Positions 7,411 to 13,134 of a stretch of 13,134 bases of DNA are shown here, piece by piece. The position numbers were made by a program, and so were the translations under genes. The stretch spans positions 1 through 13,134 of the forward strand of contig CAVJMJ010000031.1 in the NCBI GenBank assembly GCA_963650915.1, given 5' to 3'. The notes beneath the pieces are model-generated. The model saw only the letters and a list, made by a program, of their open reading frames with translations. It was not told the DNA's origin and searched no databases. Source of the stretch: UBA4636 sp963650915 (GTDB lineage: Bacteria; Bacillota; Clostridia; Christensenellales; Borkfalkiaceae). Each line of letters opens with the position of its first letter. Position 1 is the stretch's first letter.

Positions 7411-8463
7411 TTACTTGATTTGCTCTTCGACAAAAGCAATTCTTCCCCCGCCCAAACAAACGTCGTTATCGTAAAACACTGCGTACTGCCCGACGGTCAC
7501 TGCACGTTCGAAATCTTGCAAAATGACTTTTGCGCACCCGTCGCACACGGTTACGTGCGCCGGTTTATATTCGGCACGGTAGCGGGTTTTTACCAAGCAA
7601 TCGAAATCGTCAAGCTCGGGTTTTGATAAAAAATTGACCTTATCGGTCGTAAACGATTTTGCAAAAAGTTTCTCTTCCGAGCCGTGCGACACTATAAGAG
7701 CGTTGTTTTCGGCATCCTTTTTTACAACGAACCATCTGCCGTCTTCACCGCTTTTTCCGCCAAGCCCGAGCCCCTTTCTTTGCCCTAACGTGTAACGATA
7801 CAATCCTTCGTGTTTTCCGACGATTTCGCCCGTTAACGAGACTATAGCCCCACTTTTTGCGTGAACGTACTTTCTTAAAAAGTCGGAAAACTTTCCGCCT
7901 TCGGCAAGACAAACGTCGGAACTGTCCTTCTTTTTTGCCGTGGGAATATTGTTTTTTTCGGCAATAAGCCGAACTTCTTCTTTTTTAAGATCGCCGAGAG
8001 GAAACAGGGTTTTAGAAAGAACGTCCGGAGATATCATACTTAAAAAATAAGTTTGATCTTTATTTGCGTCTTCGGCTCTTTTTAAGTAGGTTTTTCCGTT
8101 TTCGACGACGGTCTTGCAATAATGCCCCGTCGCAACGTAATCACACCCGAGTTCCGCCGCCTTTCGGTGCAATGCGCCGAATTTTATATATTTGTTACAT
8201 AAAACGCAAATATTTGGGGTATACCCCCTTTCGTATTCCGAAATAAAGGGTTTAAAAACGTTTTCGTTAAATACTTTTGAAAAATCTTCAACGTAATACT
8301 TAATGTTAAGTCTTTTGCAAACCGCTTCTAAATCGGAATTATCTCCGAGTTTCGAGGTAAGCGTAAAGTGCAAACCTATTACCTCGTAACCGCTCTTTTG
8401 TAAAAGGTATGCGGCAACCGAACTGTCGACGCCACCGCTCATACCCACTAAAACTTTTTGCAT
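7411..8463 (-). CDS. mnmA: tRNA-specific 2-thiouridylase MnmA
   Basis: MnmA makes 2-thiouridine at the wobble U34 of tRNA-Lys, -Glu and -Gln, using ATP to adenylate the base and a persulfide sulfur. Seen: the N-terminal PP-loop SGGVDSS (residues 9-15); the TPNICVLCNKYIKFG block with Cys86 and Cys89, where Cys89 matches the first catalytic Cys of the family; and a second conserved Cys185 in SSDVCLAEGG, where many homologues read STGICFIG. Also present are LGQRKGLGLGG in the tRNA-binding region and a C-terminal barrel ending CLGGGRI. At 350 residues it is slightly shorter than E. coli MnmA (about 368). The start is fixed by the PP-loop distance. There is no Shine-Dalgarno, and the best promoter predicts transcription starting at the ATG itself. 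Confidence 0.95.
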   Translation of the reverse strand: MQKVLVGMSGGVDSSVAAYLLQKSGYEVIGLHFTLTSKLGDNSDLEAVCKRLNIKYYVEDFSKVFNENVFKPFISEYERGYTPNICVLCNKYIKFGALHRKAAELGCDYVATGHYCKTVVENGKTYLKRAEDANKDQTYFLSMISPDVLSKTLFPLGDLKKEEVRLIAEKNNIPTAKKKDSSDVCLAEGGKFSDFLRKYVHAKSGAIVSLTGEIVGKHEGLYRYTLGQRKGLGLGGKSGEDGRWFVVKKDAENNALIVSHGSEEKLFAKSFTTDKVNFLSKPELDDFDCLVKTRYRAEYKPAHVTVCDGCAKVILQDFERAVTVGQYAVFYDNDVCLGGGRIAFVEEQIK

Positions 8464-8469
8464 GATTCA

Positions 8470-8498
8470 ATTCTATAATGGTAAAAATCATTTGTCAA
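8470..8498 (-). promoter_or_regulatory. mnmA promoter, predicting a leaderless transcript
   Basis: On the minus strand there is a perfect TTGACA (8493-8498), a 17-bp spacer and TAGAAT (8470-8475). Counting seven bases from the -10 puts +1 at 8463, the A of the mnmA ATG. A TATAGA alternative with a 15-bp spacer would start transcription only a few bases earlier. The sequence before the ATG (GAATTGAATC) has no ribosome binding site. Confidence 0.7.
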
Positions 8499-8654
8499 TA
8501 GTTTTTTTCGGCTTAGAATATATATTCACCAATTTCTCGATTTAATTCGTTTTTCCTTAACCTCAACGCCACACAAAACGGGCTTGTGTCAAAAATTCTT
8601 CAAATTCATCTCGTGCTTTTCGAATGCCTTTTTGCCGTTTAAATATCATATAAA

Positions 8655-8683
8655 TTGACAAACTCATGCTTTAGTGTTAAAAT
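8655..8683 (+). promoter_or_regulatory. tRNA-Arg promoter
   Basis: Perfect TTGACA (8655-8660), a 17-bp spacer and TAAAAT (8678-8683), with predicted start near 8690, 17 bp before the tRNA. Confidence 0.85.
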
Positions 8684-8706
8684 AACAGATTATAAGCATT
8701 TTAAAT

Positions 8707-8781
8707 GCACCCGTAGCTCAGTGGATAGAGCGCCGCCCTCCGGAGGCGGGCGCGCAGGTTCGACTCCTGTCGGGTGTACCA
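8707..8781 (+). tRNA. tRNA-Arg (anticodon CCG)
   Basis: The cloverleaf folds by eye. The acceptor is GCACCCG/CGGGTGT with one G-U pair at the end, and the D-arm is GCTC...GAGC. The anticodon stem CCGCC/GGCGG (8733-8737 and 8745-8749) encloses the loop CTCCGGA with anticodon CCG at 8740-8742. The T-arm is GCAGG-TTCGACT-CCTGT, followed by A73 and an encoded CCA (8779-8781). It reads the Arg codon CGG. It has its own promoter and a terminator starting 10 bp after it. Confidence 0.96.
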
Positions 8782-8864
8782 AAAAAAATCAAGACCGAGG
8801 TAAGAAGATTTAATTTCCCTTACTTCGGTCTTTTTTGTCACTTTTTTGACGCCTTTTTTGCCGT
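8778..8864 (+). repeat. direct repeat unit, copy 1 (ACCA + terminator + T-tract tail)
   Basis: The similarity with copy 2 (10639-10723) is not limited to the stem. It starts at ACCAAAAAA, which here is the tRNA 3' end, and runs through the hairpin, GATTTAAT in the loop, and TTTTTTGACGCCTTTTTTG beyond the hairpin, with small indels. Confidence 0.7.
8791..8837 (+). terminator. tRNA-Arg terminator (repeat copy 1)
   Basis: AAGACCGAGGTAAG (8791-8804) pairs with CTTACTTCGGTCTT (8819-8832) as a 14-bp stem with one G-U pair and a 14-nt loop, followed by a T-run. The same hairpin and loop start recur at 10646-10688. Further T-tracts separated by GAC-rich triplets follow to about 8868. Confidence 0.9.
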
Positions 8865-8988
8865 TTTTATACGGTTTACTGTTTTTACATTCTTTGCATA
8901 TTGCCGTATTCTATTAAAAAACAGCCCTCTTGACATCGAACTTGAAACAAAAACGTTTGAAGTTTTAGATACAATGTTCGTAATACGT

Positions 8989-9017
8989 TTGACTTATCGA
9001 CGAATCGATGATATACT
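8989..9017 (+). promoter_or_regulatory. promoter of the ATPase gene
   Basis: TTGACT (8989-8994), a 17-bp spacer and TATACT (9012-9017) predict a start near 9024, about 40 nt before the chosen ATG. A near-identical 16-nt direct repeat, TCGAACTTGAAACAAA (8936-8951) and TCGAAGTTGAAACAAA (9022-9037), brackets the promoter and may be regulatory. Confidence 0.65.
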
Positions 9018-9062
9018 TATCTCGAAGTTGAAACAAATATGAACCAAGTTCGAGGTGAAGCG

Positions 9063-10340
9063 ATGATCAAAAGAGATTTCTATTTAAATCGTATAATTCA
9101 GAATATGTGGAATGGCGAAATAAAGGTAATTACCGGTATTAGAAGATGCGGTAAATCGGTTTTGCTTTTTGATTTGTTCTACGAATATCTTGTACGACAA
9201 AAAAAAGTTAACGAAGAAGAAATTATAAAGATTGAACTTGATCAAAGAAGAAACTATATATATCGTAATCCTATCAATTTATGTAATTACGTTGAATCGA
9301 TAGTTCTTAAAAATAAGAACAAGCAATATTATTTATTTATCGACGAGGTGCAGTTTACACAAAAGATTGTCGATGTTGAAAACGGCAATATAGAGGTTAC
9401 CGTCTATGATATGCTTAACGAACTTAAGTCATATAAAAATCTCGATGTCTATGTAACGGGTAGTAACTCACATGCGCTATCTGAAGATATAGCAACGGAA
9501 TTTAGAGGAAGAGCAACTCAAATTCACGTTTATCCTTTCTCTTTTGAGGAGTTTTATGCCTTTTTTGGCGGCGATGAAAGAAAGGCATTGGACGAATATA
9601 TGTTATACGGCGGCCTCCCTCGGCTTTTGTCGTTAAAAGACGAGAGGGATAAAAAAATGTATTTATCATCCCTTTTTAAGGAACTATATATAAAAGATAT
9701 CGTCGAAAGATATAATATCGAAAGAGAAGATATCTTAAACGATATTTTAGATTTTCTCGCATCTCAAATAAGTTCGCTAACTAATCCTACAAATATAGCA
9801 AATTCAATTGCAAGTATGAAAAATGAAAAAATAAATCCCGCACTGGTATCAAAGTATATAGAACTTATTACGGAATCATTTTTGGTAAATACCGCAAGAA
9901 GATTCGATATCAAAGGTAAAAATTATTTTAATTATCCCAACAAATATTATTATACCGATATCGGGCTTCGCAACGTTAGATTGAATTTTAGGCAATTCGA
10001 CCCCGGACACATAATGGAAAATATTATTTACAACGAGCTTTTGCGTAGAGGCTACTCTGTCGACGTCGGCGTAGTATACGACAGAACCAACGGTTCAACG
10101 TTGCAAAAAGAAATTGATTTTGTCGTAAACGATTGTGACCGAAAATTATATATTCAATCGGCATTTAGAATGGATAACGATAATAAGGCAATTTCAGAAC
10201 TATCGTCGTTAATGCTAACTAAAGATTTCTTCAAAAAGATAATCATAAGAATGGATATACCACATCATTTCTATGACGATAACGGCATTTTTCACTGTAA
10301 TCTTATTGATTTTCTTTTAGGAAAAGTCGAATTATTTTAG
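9063..10340 (+). CDS. AAA ATPase with DUF4143-type C-terminal domain
   Basis: The start at 9063 (425 residues) is preferred over an in-frame ATG at 9039 because GAGGTGA lies at good spacing before it. The N-terminal AAA_14-type ATPase has Walker A TGIRRCGKS (about residues 24-32), Walker B LFIDEVQ (about 90-96) and a sensor-like VYVTGSNS (about 129-136). The middle has the FEEFYAFFGG...YGGLPR helices usual in this family. The C-terminal region ends in KEIDFVVNDCDRKLYIQSA (about 349-366), a PD-(D/E)XK nuclease-like E-x-D...Q pattern typical of DUF4143. Function is not established for the family. Such genes are widespread, often duplicated accessory genes in gut bacteria and archaea. Arg is mostly AGA, unlike the CGN-richer neighbours, which with its setting between duplicated terminators suggests acquisition. 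No missing motifs. Confidence 0.9.
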   Translation: MIKRDFYLNRIIQNMWNGEIKVITGIRRCGKSVLLFDLFYEYLVRQKKVNEEEIIKIELDQRRNYIYRNPINLCNYVESIVLKNKNKQYYLFIDEVQFTQKIVDVENGNIEVTVYDMLNELKSYKNLDVYVTGSNSHALSEDIATEFRGRATQIHVYPFSFEEFYAFFGGDERKALDEYMLYGGLPRLLSLKDERDKKMYLSSLFKELYIKDIVERYNIEREDILNDILDFLASQISSLTNPTNIANSIASMKNEKINPALVSKYIELITESFLVNTARRFDIKGKNYFNYPNKYYYTDIGLRNVRLNFRQFDPGHIMENIIYNELLRRGYSVDVGVVYDRTNGSTLQKEIDFVVNDCDRKLYIQSAFRMDNDNKAISELSSLMLTKDFFKKIIIRMDIPHHFYDDNGIFHCNLIDFLLGKVELF

Positions 10341-10352
10341 AATATCGATTAA

Positions 10353-10640
10353 TTTTTAATTAAAAATACAGATAAGTGTAATGTTGTCGAAATGTTCGGT
10401 AGCAGGTTTAAAAAAGTGTATTCGACGTGCGCCGAAAACAATATTAAATTCGATTACGAATCAAACGAAGACGGTTTTCTTTTGCCTTTTACGGGAAAAA
10501 CGTCACAGAAAACATCACTGTAAAATCCTAAGTTAAATTGATAAATAACGACTATATAGTTTTGAATTTATTAAAAAATCCAAATCAAACACAGGAAGTA
10601 TGTATTTCTCTTCACTCACTCGGAGAGTGGATTTATAAAC
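10353..10640 (+). pseudogene. remnant of a COG2865/Schlafen-AlbA_2-type regulator C-terminus (frameshifted)
   Basis: One frame (10353-10490) reads DKCNVVEMFGSRFKKVYS, then IKFDYESNEDGFLLPF, ending at TAA 10521. This resembles the end of the ATP-binding part of COG2865 regulators, where an NVVEMxGSGFxK...NGFxxxF pattern is usual. From 10493 another frame continues as GKNVTENITVKS, matching the NVTENITV-like linker typical of that family. It meets a stop at 10529, then resumes as NDYIVLNLLKNPNQTQEVCISL (10541-10606), which looks like the first helices of the C-terminal winged HTH. A frameshift near 10490 and an in-frame stop therefore split it. The N-terminal AlbA and ATPase portions are absent; the remnant starts 12 bp after the ATPase gene. 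Family assignment rests on motif memory, not a search. Confidence 0.6.
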
Positions 10641-10723
10641 CAAAAAAGACCGAGGTAAGAAGATTTAATCCCCCCTTACCTCGGTCTTTTTTTTCTACCT
10701 TTTTTGACGCCTTTTTTGACGCC
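10639..10723 (+). repeat. direct repeat unit, copy 2
   Basis: This is the second copy of the unit at 8778-8864. It begins ACCAAAAAA without a tRNA, lacks the AATC before the stem, and ends in TTTTTTGACGCC twice. The two copies bracket the ATPase gene and the pseudogene, about 1.86 kb. Confidence 0.7.
10646..10694 (+). terminator. duplicate of the tRNA-Arg terminator (repeat copy 2)
   Basis: AAGACCGAGGTAAG (10646-10659) pairs perfectly with CTTACCTCGGTCTT (10675-10688) around a 15-nt loop, followed by eight T. The left arm is identical to copy 1; the right arm differs by one base that turns the G-U of copy 1 into G-C. A-runs before the hairpin allow it to work on the minus strand too, where it could end patatin transcription. 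Confidence 0.85.
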
Positions 10724-10765
10724 TTTTTTACCATTTTTCAGGCTGTTTTTTCCGTCACTTTTTTT
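10687..10765 (+). other. phased T-tract array
   Basis: Seven runs of five to eight T begin at 10687, 10700, 10712, 10724, 10734, 10746 and 10759, spaced 10-13 bp (mostly 12). TTTTTTGACGCC occurs twice in tandem. Near-helical spacing of T-tracts could bend DNA. The rest of the spacer to the patatin stop at 10892 shows no gene; a plus-strand frame running through it is the continuation of the pseudogene frame. Confidence 0.55.
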
Positions 10766-10891
10766 GACTTTTCGCCTCTTTTATGGCAAATTTTTTTCTA
10801 CGGCAGTTTTGTTCGTATGAGCAGTCGCCGATTTTCAAGTTATACGAAAGCATTTACCTTTTGCGAAAAAACATTTTTAATTTTTAAACGC

Positions 10892-11674
10892 CTATGCGAT
10901 AAGTTTTTTTATTTTTTCGACGGTGTTTAAGCCTTCGTCGTAACCGCTTTCGTAGGCGGACGAAAGATTTTCAAAGTTAAAAACCCGCACGTCGTTTATT
11001 TGTGGATATATCATCATATCTGCTGTTTTGGTGCCGAGTTTTGAGCAAAAAACGTTGTCGACGACGGAAAACGTCCGCATTCCGACGTCGATTATTTTAT
11101 CTATTTTGGGCGTTTTGGTAAGTTTTCCCAAAACGTCGATGCCGACGACCACGTCCGCACCTAAATCCTTGGCGAGTTTTACGGGGTTTCTTAAAAGCAC
11201 TCCACCGTCCACCAAAAGTCGTCCTTCTCTTTCGACGGGTGCGAAAACGGTGGGAATAGATGCGCTTGCCAACACCGCACTTAAAAGATCGCCGTCGGTT
11301 AAATTCACGAGTGAGCCCGAAATAAGGTCCGTTGCCACGCACCCGTAAGTTATATCGAGGTTTTCTATGTTCCGTTTTCCGATATATTTTTGCAACAAAC
11401 GACGCATTTTTTTACCAGCAAAAATAGATCTGCAACGTAAAAGATTAAAATTGATGTCCAAAAGATCTCTTTTTGTCAGTTTTGTAAGACAGTTTTTCAT
11501 CTCCTCTATCGTCACCCCTGCCGAATAGCAACCGCCTACCACCGCCCCTATCGAGCAACCGGAAATCACGTCGGGGCGGATGTCGTTTTCCGCAAGTGCC
11601 TTTAAAAAACCGACGTGAGCAACTCCTCGCGCCCCTCCTCCGCTTAACGATAAACCTAATTTCTTTTTTGCCAT
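10892..11674 (-). CDS. patatin-like phospholipase (RssA-like)
   Basis: This 260-residue protein has the full patatin set: the oxyanion loop SGGGARG (residues 11-17), the nucleophile elbow GCSIG with Ser41, and the catalytic Asp156 in VDGGVLLRNPV. Together these make the Ser-Asp dyad of a lipid acyl hydrolase. The length matches the short bacterial RssA/YchK-type proteins without added domains. No signal peptide or membrane segment is visible, so it is probably cytoplasmic and peripheral to the membrane. The start follows GAGGT. It is a single gene; inverted repeats lie upstream at 11703-11720 and 11731-11758, and the bidirectional hairpin at 10646-10688 may be its terminator. The natural lipid substrate is unknown. 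Confidence 0.93.
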   Translation of the reverse strand: MAKKKLGLSLSGGGARGVAHVGFLKALAENDIRPDVISGCSIGAVVGGCYSAGVTIEEMKNCLTKLTKRDLLDINFNLLRCRSIFAGKKMRRLLQKYIGKRNIENLDITYGCVATDLISGSLVNLTDGDLLSAVLASASIPTVFAPVEREGRLLVDGGVLLRNPVKLAKDLGADVVVGIDVLGKLTKTPKIDKIIDVGMRTFSVVDNVFCSKLGTKTADMMIYPQINDVRVFNFENLSSAYESGYDEGLNTVEKIKKLIA

Positions 11675-11730
11675 AAAAACCTCGCTTTATAAATTACTTT
11701 TTATAAAGTATGGACTTTATCTCTATATTT

Positions 11731-11758
11731 CAAACGATAAATCGAATATTATCGTTTG
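11731..11758. repeat. 10-bp inverted repeat upstream of the patatin gene
   Basis: CAAACGATAA (11731-11740) and TTATCGTTTG (11749-11758) are perfect inverted arms with an 8-bp spacer. A second inverted repeat, ATAAAGT-ATGG-ACTTTAT (11703-11720), lies between it and the gene. They sit 29-84 bp upstream of the start and could be operators or leader hairpins. No clear promoter pair could be fixed here. Confidence 0.55.
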
Positions 11759-11837
11759 CTAAATATCTTTGAAAAAGAGCCTCAAAGTTCGCCGAGTAGA
11801 CGGGTAGCCGGTAGCCGTCAGCGGGTAGAAGATAACG

Positions 11838-11909
11838 GGGAGCGGGAGCGGGAGCGGAAGCGGAAGCGGAAGCGGAAGCGGAAGCGGAAGCGGAAGCGGA
11901 AGCGGAAGC
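11838..11909 (+). repeat. hexanucleotide tandem repeat (GGGAGC)3(GGAAGC)9
   Basis: Twelve uninterrupted hexamers: three GGGAGC, then nine exact GGAAGC, followed by GGG. Degenerate GGTAGCC and CAGCGGGTAG pieces precede it from about 11802. The plus strand translates as an Arg-Lys repeat and the minus strand as a Pro-Leu repeat, but neither frame has a convincing ribosome binding site or a conserved flank, so I treat it as non-coding. The purine-only strand is G-rich except for one C per unit. Confidence 0.9.
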
Positions 11910-11983
11910 GGGTAATGAGAAGAAAAAAGTATAAAGAAAAAAGCAAGTAGCCGAAAAAGTAAAGTTAAATGCAAATAAAAAAT

Positions 11984-12053
11984 AAAACGGCTTTTACAAT
12001 AGATAAACAAATGCCTTTTTAAAACGGCAAAAGGGGAATATTTAAGCCGTTTT
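11984..12053. terminator. long inverted repeat with T-runs on both sides
   Basis: AAAACGGCTT (11984-11993) and AAGCCGTTTT (12044-12053) are perfect inverted arms around a 50-nt loop that contains a smaller TGCC/GGCA pairing. T-runs follow both ends (plus 12051-12057; minus, complement of about 11977-11982). It may be a terminator or a structured RNA. There is no gene between the hexamer repeat and the ZIP gene apart from this. Confidence 0.4.
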
Positions 12054-12182
12054 TTTCAACTGTTTTGCAAAAAAGTCTGCCTATAAGCCAGTTATCGTTA
12101 TTTTTCGTTGTCGAATGCAAACGAGTTTTGTAGCAAATAAATCGGTTAAAGCATAGCAATATAAAAGGAATACCAAGGCTAA

Positions 12183-12938
12183 ATGAATTATGCACAAATG
12201 ACGATTTTCGGGTTTTTAATTATATTTTCGGCAACGATTATAGGTTCGCTTGCCTCTTTTTTAGTGGGAAAAAAGCAAATAGAAAAGGCAAATTCCCTTT
12301 CCGTCGGGTTTTCGTCGGGCGTAATGCTTGCGGCGTCTTTTTGGTCACTGCTGTTACCATCCGTTAACTTAAGCCAAACTTTCCCTATCAAAGTTTTACC
12401 GCCCGTTGCGGGTTTGATTTTAGGCGGACTTTTCATGACGGGCATAAGCCGTATAGGTGTTTTCAAAGTCGAAAAAGACAAAAAAATAAAACCGCTCAAA
12501 CTATTCGTTGCGGTAACCGTGCATAATATTCCCGAGGGCTTGGCGGTAGGGTTTTCTTTCGGAACGGCAAAACTTTCCGGAAGTTATGACGCATACATGA
12601 CAGCCCTCACCTTTGCCGTCGGCATTGCGATACAAAACCTCCCGGAAGGTGCGGCGGTGTCACTGCCTTTTTTATCTGCTACAAAAAATAAAGCGATAGC
12701 CTTCTTTTTAGGCGGATTAAGCGGTGTAGTCGAACCGCTTTTTGCCGCCCTCGGCTTTTATTTATCCGAAAGTCTTTCTTTTTTACAACCTTATTTATTG
12801 GCTTTTGCGGGTGGGGCTATGATTTTCGTCGTGTTCGACGATTTGTTGCCGTCGGAAAAAGGAAATGGGAAATTCTTTGCTTGGACGACCTTTTTCGGCT
12901 TTGTCGTTATGACGGCTCTCGACGTTTTGCTCGGTTAA
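12183..12938 (+). CDS. ZIP-family metal ion transporter (GufA-type)
   Basis: This 251-residue integral membrane protein has about eight predicted helices. It has the two ZIP metal-site motifs: HNIPEG (residues 114-119, helix 4) and IQNLPEGAAVSLP (from residue 150, helix 5, with Gln where some ZIPs have His). Then GGLSGVVEP follows in helix 6 and FAGGAMIFVVFDDLLP near the end. ZIPs move Zn, Fe or Mn into the cytoplasm; the metal cannot be chosen from sequence. A Lys-rich loop (VEKDKKIKPLK) sits before helix 4. The chosen ATG has only a weak AAGG upstream; ATG 12198 is an alternative. It is a single gene with its own terminator. Confidence 0.93.
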   Translation: MNYAQMTIFGFLIIFSATIIGSLASFLVGKKQIEKANSLSVGFSSGVMLAASFWSLLLPSVNLSQTFPIKVLPPVAGLILGGLFMTGISRIGVFKVEKDKKIKPLKLFVAVTVHNIPEGLAVGFSFGTAKLSGSYDAYMTALTFAVGIAIQNLPEGAAVSLPFLSATKNKAIAFFLGGLSGVVEPLFAALGFYLSESLSFLQPYLLAFAGGAMIFVVFDDLLPSEKGNGKFFAWTTFFGFVVMTALDVLLG

Positions 12939-13020
12939 ATCGAACACACCTAAAATAACACGGCGTCAACTTGATTAAAACGGCATATCGCCCGATTAAA
13001 ATTAGTAATAATAAAAACTA

Positions 13021-13048
13021 CGCGGACGAAATTCGTCCGCGCTTTTAT
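13021..13048 (+). terminator. terminator after the ZIP gene
   Basis: CGCGGACGAA (13021-13030) and TTCGTCCGCG (13032-13041) are perfectly complementary around a single A, so the RNA hairpin would open a few central pairs as its loop. TTTTAT follows on the plus strand, and on the minus strand GTAGTTTTTATT follows, so it may serve both directions. Confidence 0.8.
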
Positions 13049-13080
13049 ATCGAAAACGGGCTTATATCCCGACTTTTAGA

Positions 13081-13134
13081 TTGTCTTTGTTGTCTTTGTT
13101 GTCTTTGTTGTCTTTGTTGTCTTTGTTGTCTTTG
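13081..13134. repeat. six exact copies of the 9-mer TTGTCTTTG, running off the window
   Basis: The last 54 bases are six perfect tandem copies and the array is cut by the window edge. As 9 is a multiple of 3, every frame within it stays open. On the minus strand one frame reads KDN repeats, then LKVGI and a stop at 13062-13064, so it could be the C-terminal tail of a gene outside the window. It may equally be a non-coding minisatellite. Confidence 0.9.

Noticed and set aside
7411..8463. Loss of the second catalytic motif in MnmA because STGICFIG is not present
   Set aside because: The equivalent stretch SSDVCLAEGG keeps the conserved Cys185 and the rest of the fold is complete, so it is sequence divergence rather than loss.
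9063..10340. ATPase plus neighbour as a new defence system
   Set aside because: The ATPase belongs to a widespread family, its neighbour is a dead fragment, and no toxin, nuclease operon or other effector gene accompanies it. The context is suggestive only of an acquired region.
8791..10694. Paired hairpins as CRISPR repeats or transposon ends
   Set aside because: Only two copies, 1.86 kb apart and in direct orientation, with no spacers, no cas genes, no transposase and no clear target-site duplication.
10538..10930. 130-codon plus-strand frame as an independent gene
   Set aside because: Only its first part resembles protein (the winged HTH of the pseudogene). The rest runs through a terminator and phenylalanine-rich T-tracts.
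11756..11950. Plus-strand frame encoding an Arg-Lys repeat, and the opposite Pro-Leu frame
   Set aside because: The frame is open because of the hexamer repeat. There is no ribosome binding site and no non-repeat domain.

Overview
The window looks like a fragment of a Bacillota (Clostridia-type) chromosome, probably from an uncultured host-associated lineage. The 5' half of a 16S rRNA gene lies at the left edge on the minus strand. Promoters have plain sigma-A hexamers, ribosome binding sites are GGAGG-like, T-tracts are abundant in the spacers, and the protein families are typical of low-GC Gram-positives. I cannot place it to genus. The left edge cuts a 16S gene and the right edge lies inside a 9-bp tandem repeat, so the window may be a whole assembly contig broken at repeats at both ends.

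Layout, left to right. Positions 1-779 hold the 16S rRNA 5' portion (minus), preceded on its strand by a leader with three tandem promoter candidates between 857 and 1190, each with a 17-bp spacer. Positions about 1191-1793 are a non-coding stretch containing a GC-rich, alternating purine-pyrimidine hairpin cluster. Positions 1794-6202 are a minus-strand operon: a MarR-type repressor, then two overlapping half-transporter genes of a heterodimeric BmrCD-like ABC exporter, then a terminator. The marR promoter carries two GTCAAA/TTTGAC palindromes that look like operators, so the repressor probably controls itself and the pump. Next on the minus strand come a small predicted lipoprotein of unknown function and mnmA (tRNA 2-thiouridylase), whose best promoter predicts a leaderless mRNA.

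Positions 8655-10775 form an accessory-looking insert on the plus strand. It starts with tRNA-Arg(CCG) and its terminator, followed by a DUF4143-type AAA ATPase and a frameshifted remnant of a COG2865/Schlafen-type regulator. It ends with a second copy of the tRNA-distal terminator and its T-tract tail. The near-duplicate terminators, the decayed gene and the AGA-rich codon use of the ATPase suggest a small acquired island beside the tRNA.

Positions 10892-11674 encode a patatin-like phospholipase (minus). A spacer with a 12-copy hexanucleotide repeat and several inverted repeats follows, then a ZIP-family metal transporter (plus, 12183-12938) with a bidirectional terminator. The last 54 bases are six exact copies of a 9-mer. 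I see no CRISPR array, transposase, integrase or complete novel multi-gene system. The most interesting parts are the tRNA-Arg island, the operator pair, the predicted leaderless mnmA and the repeat tracts.
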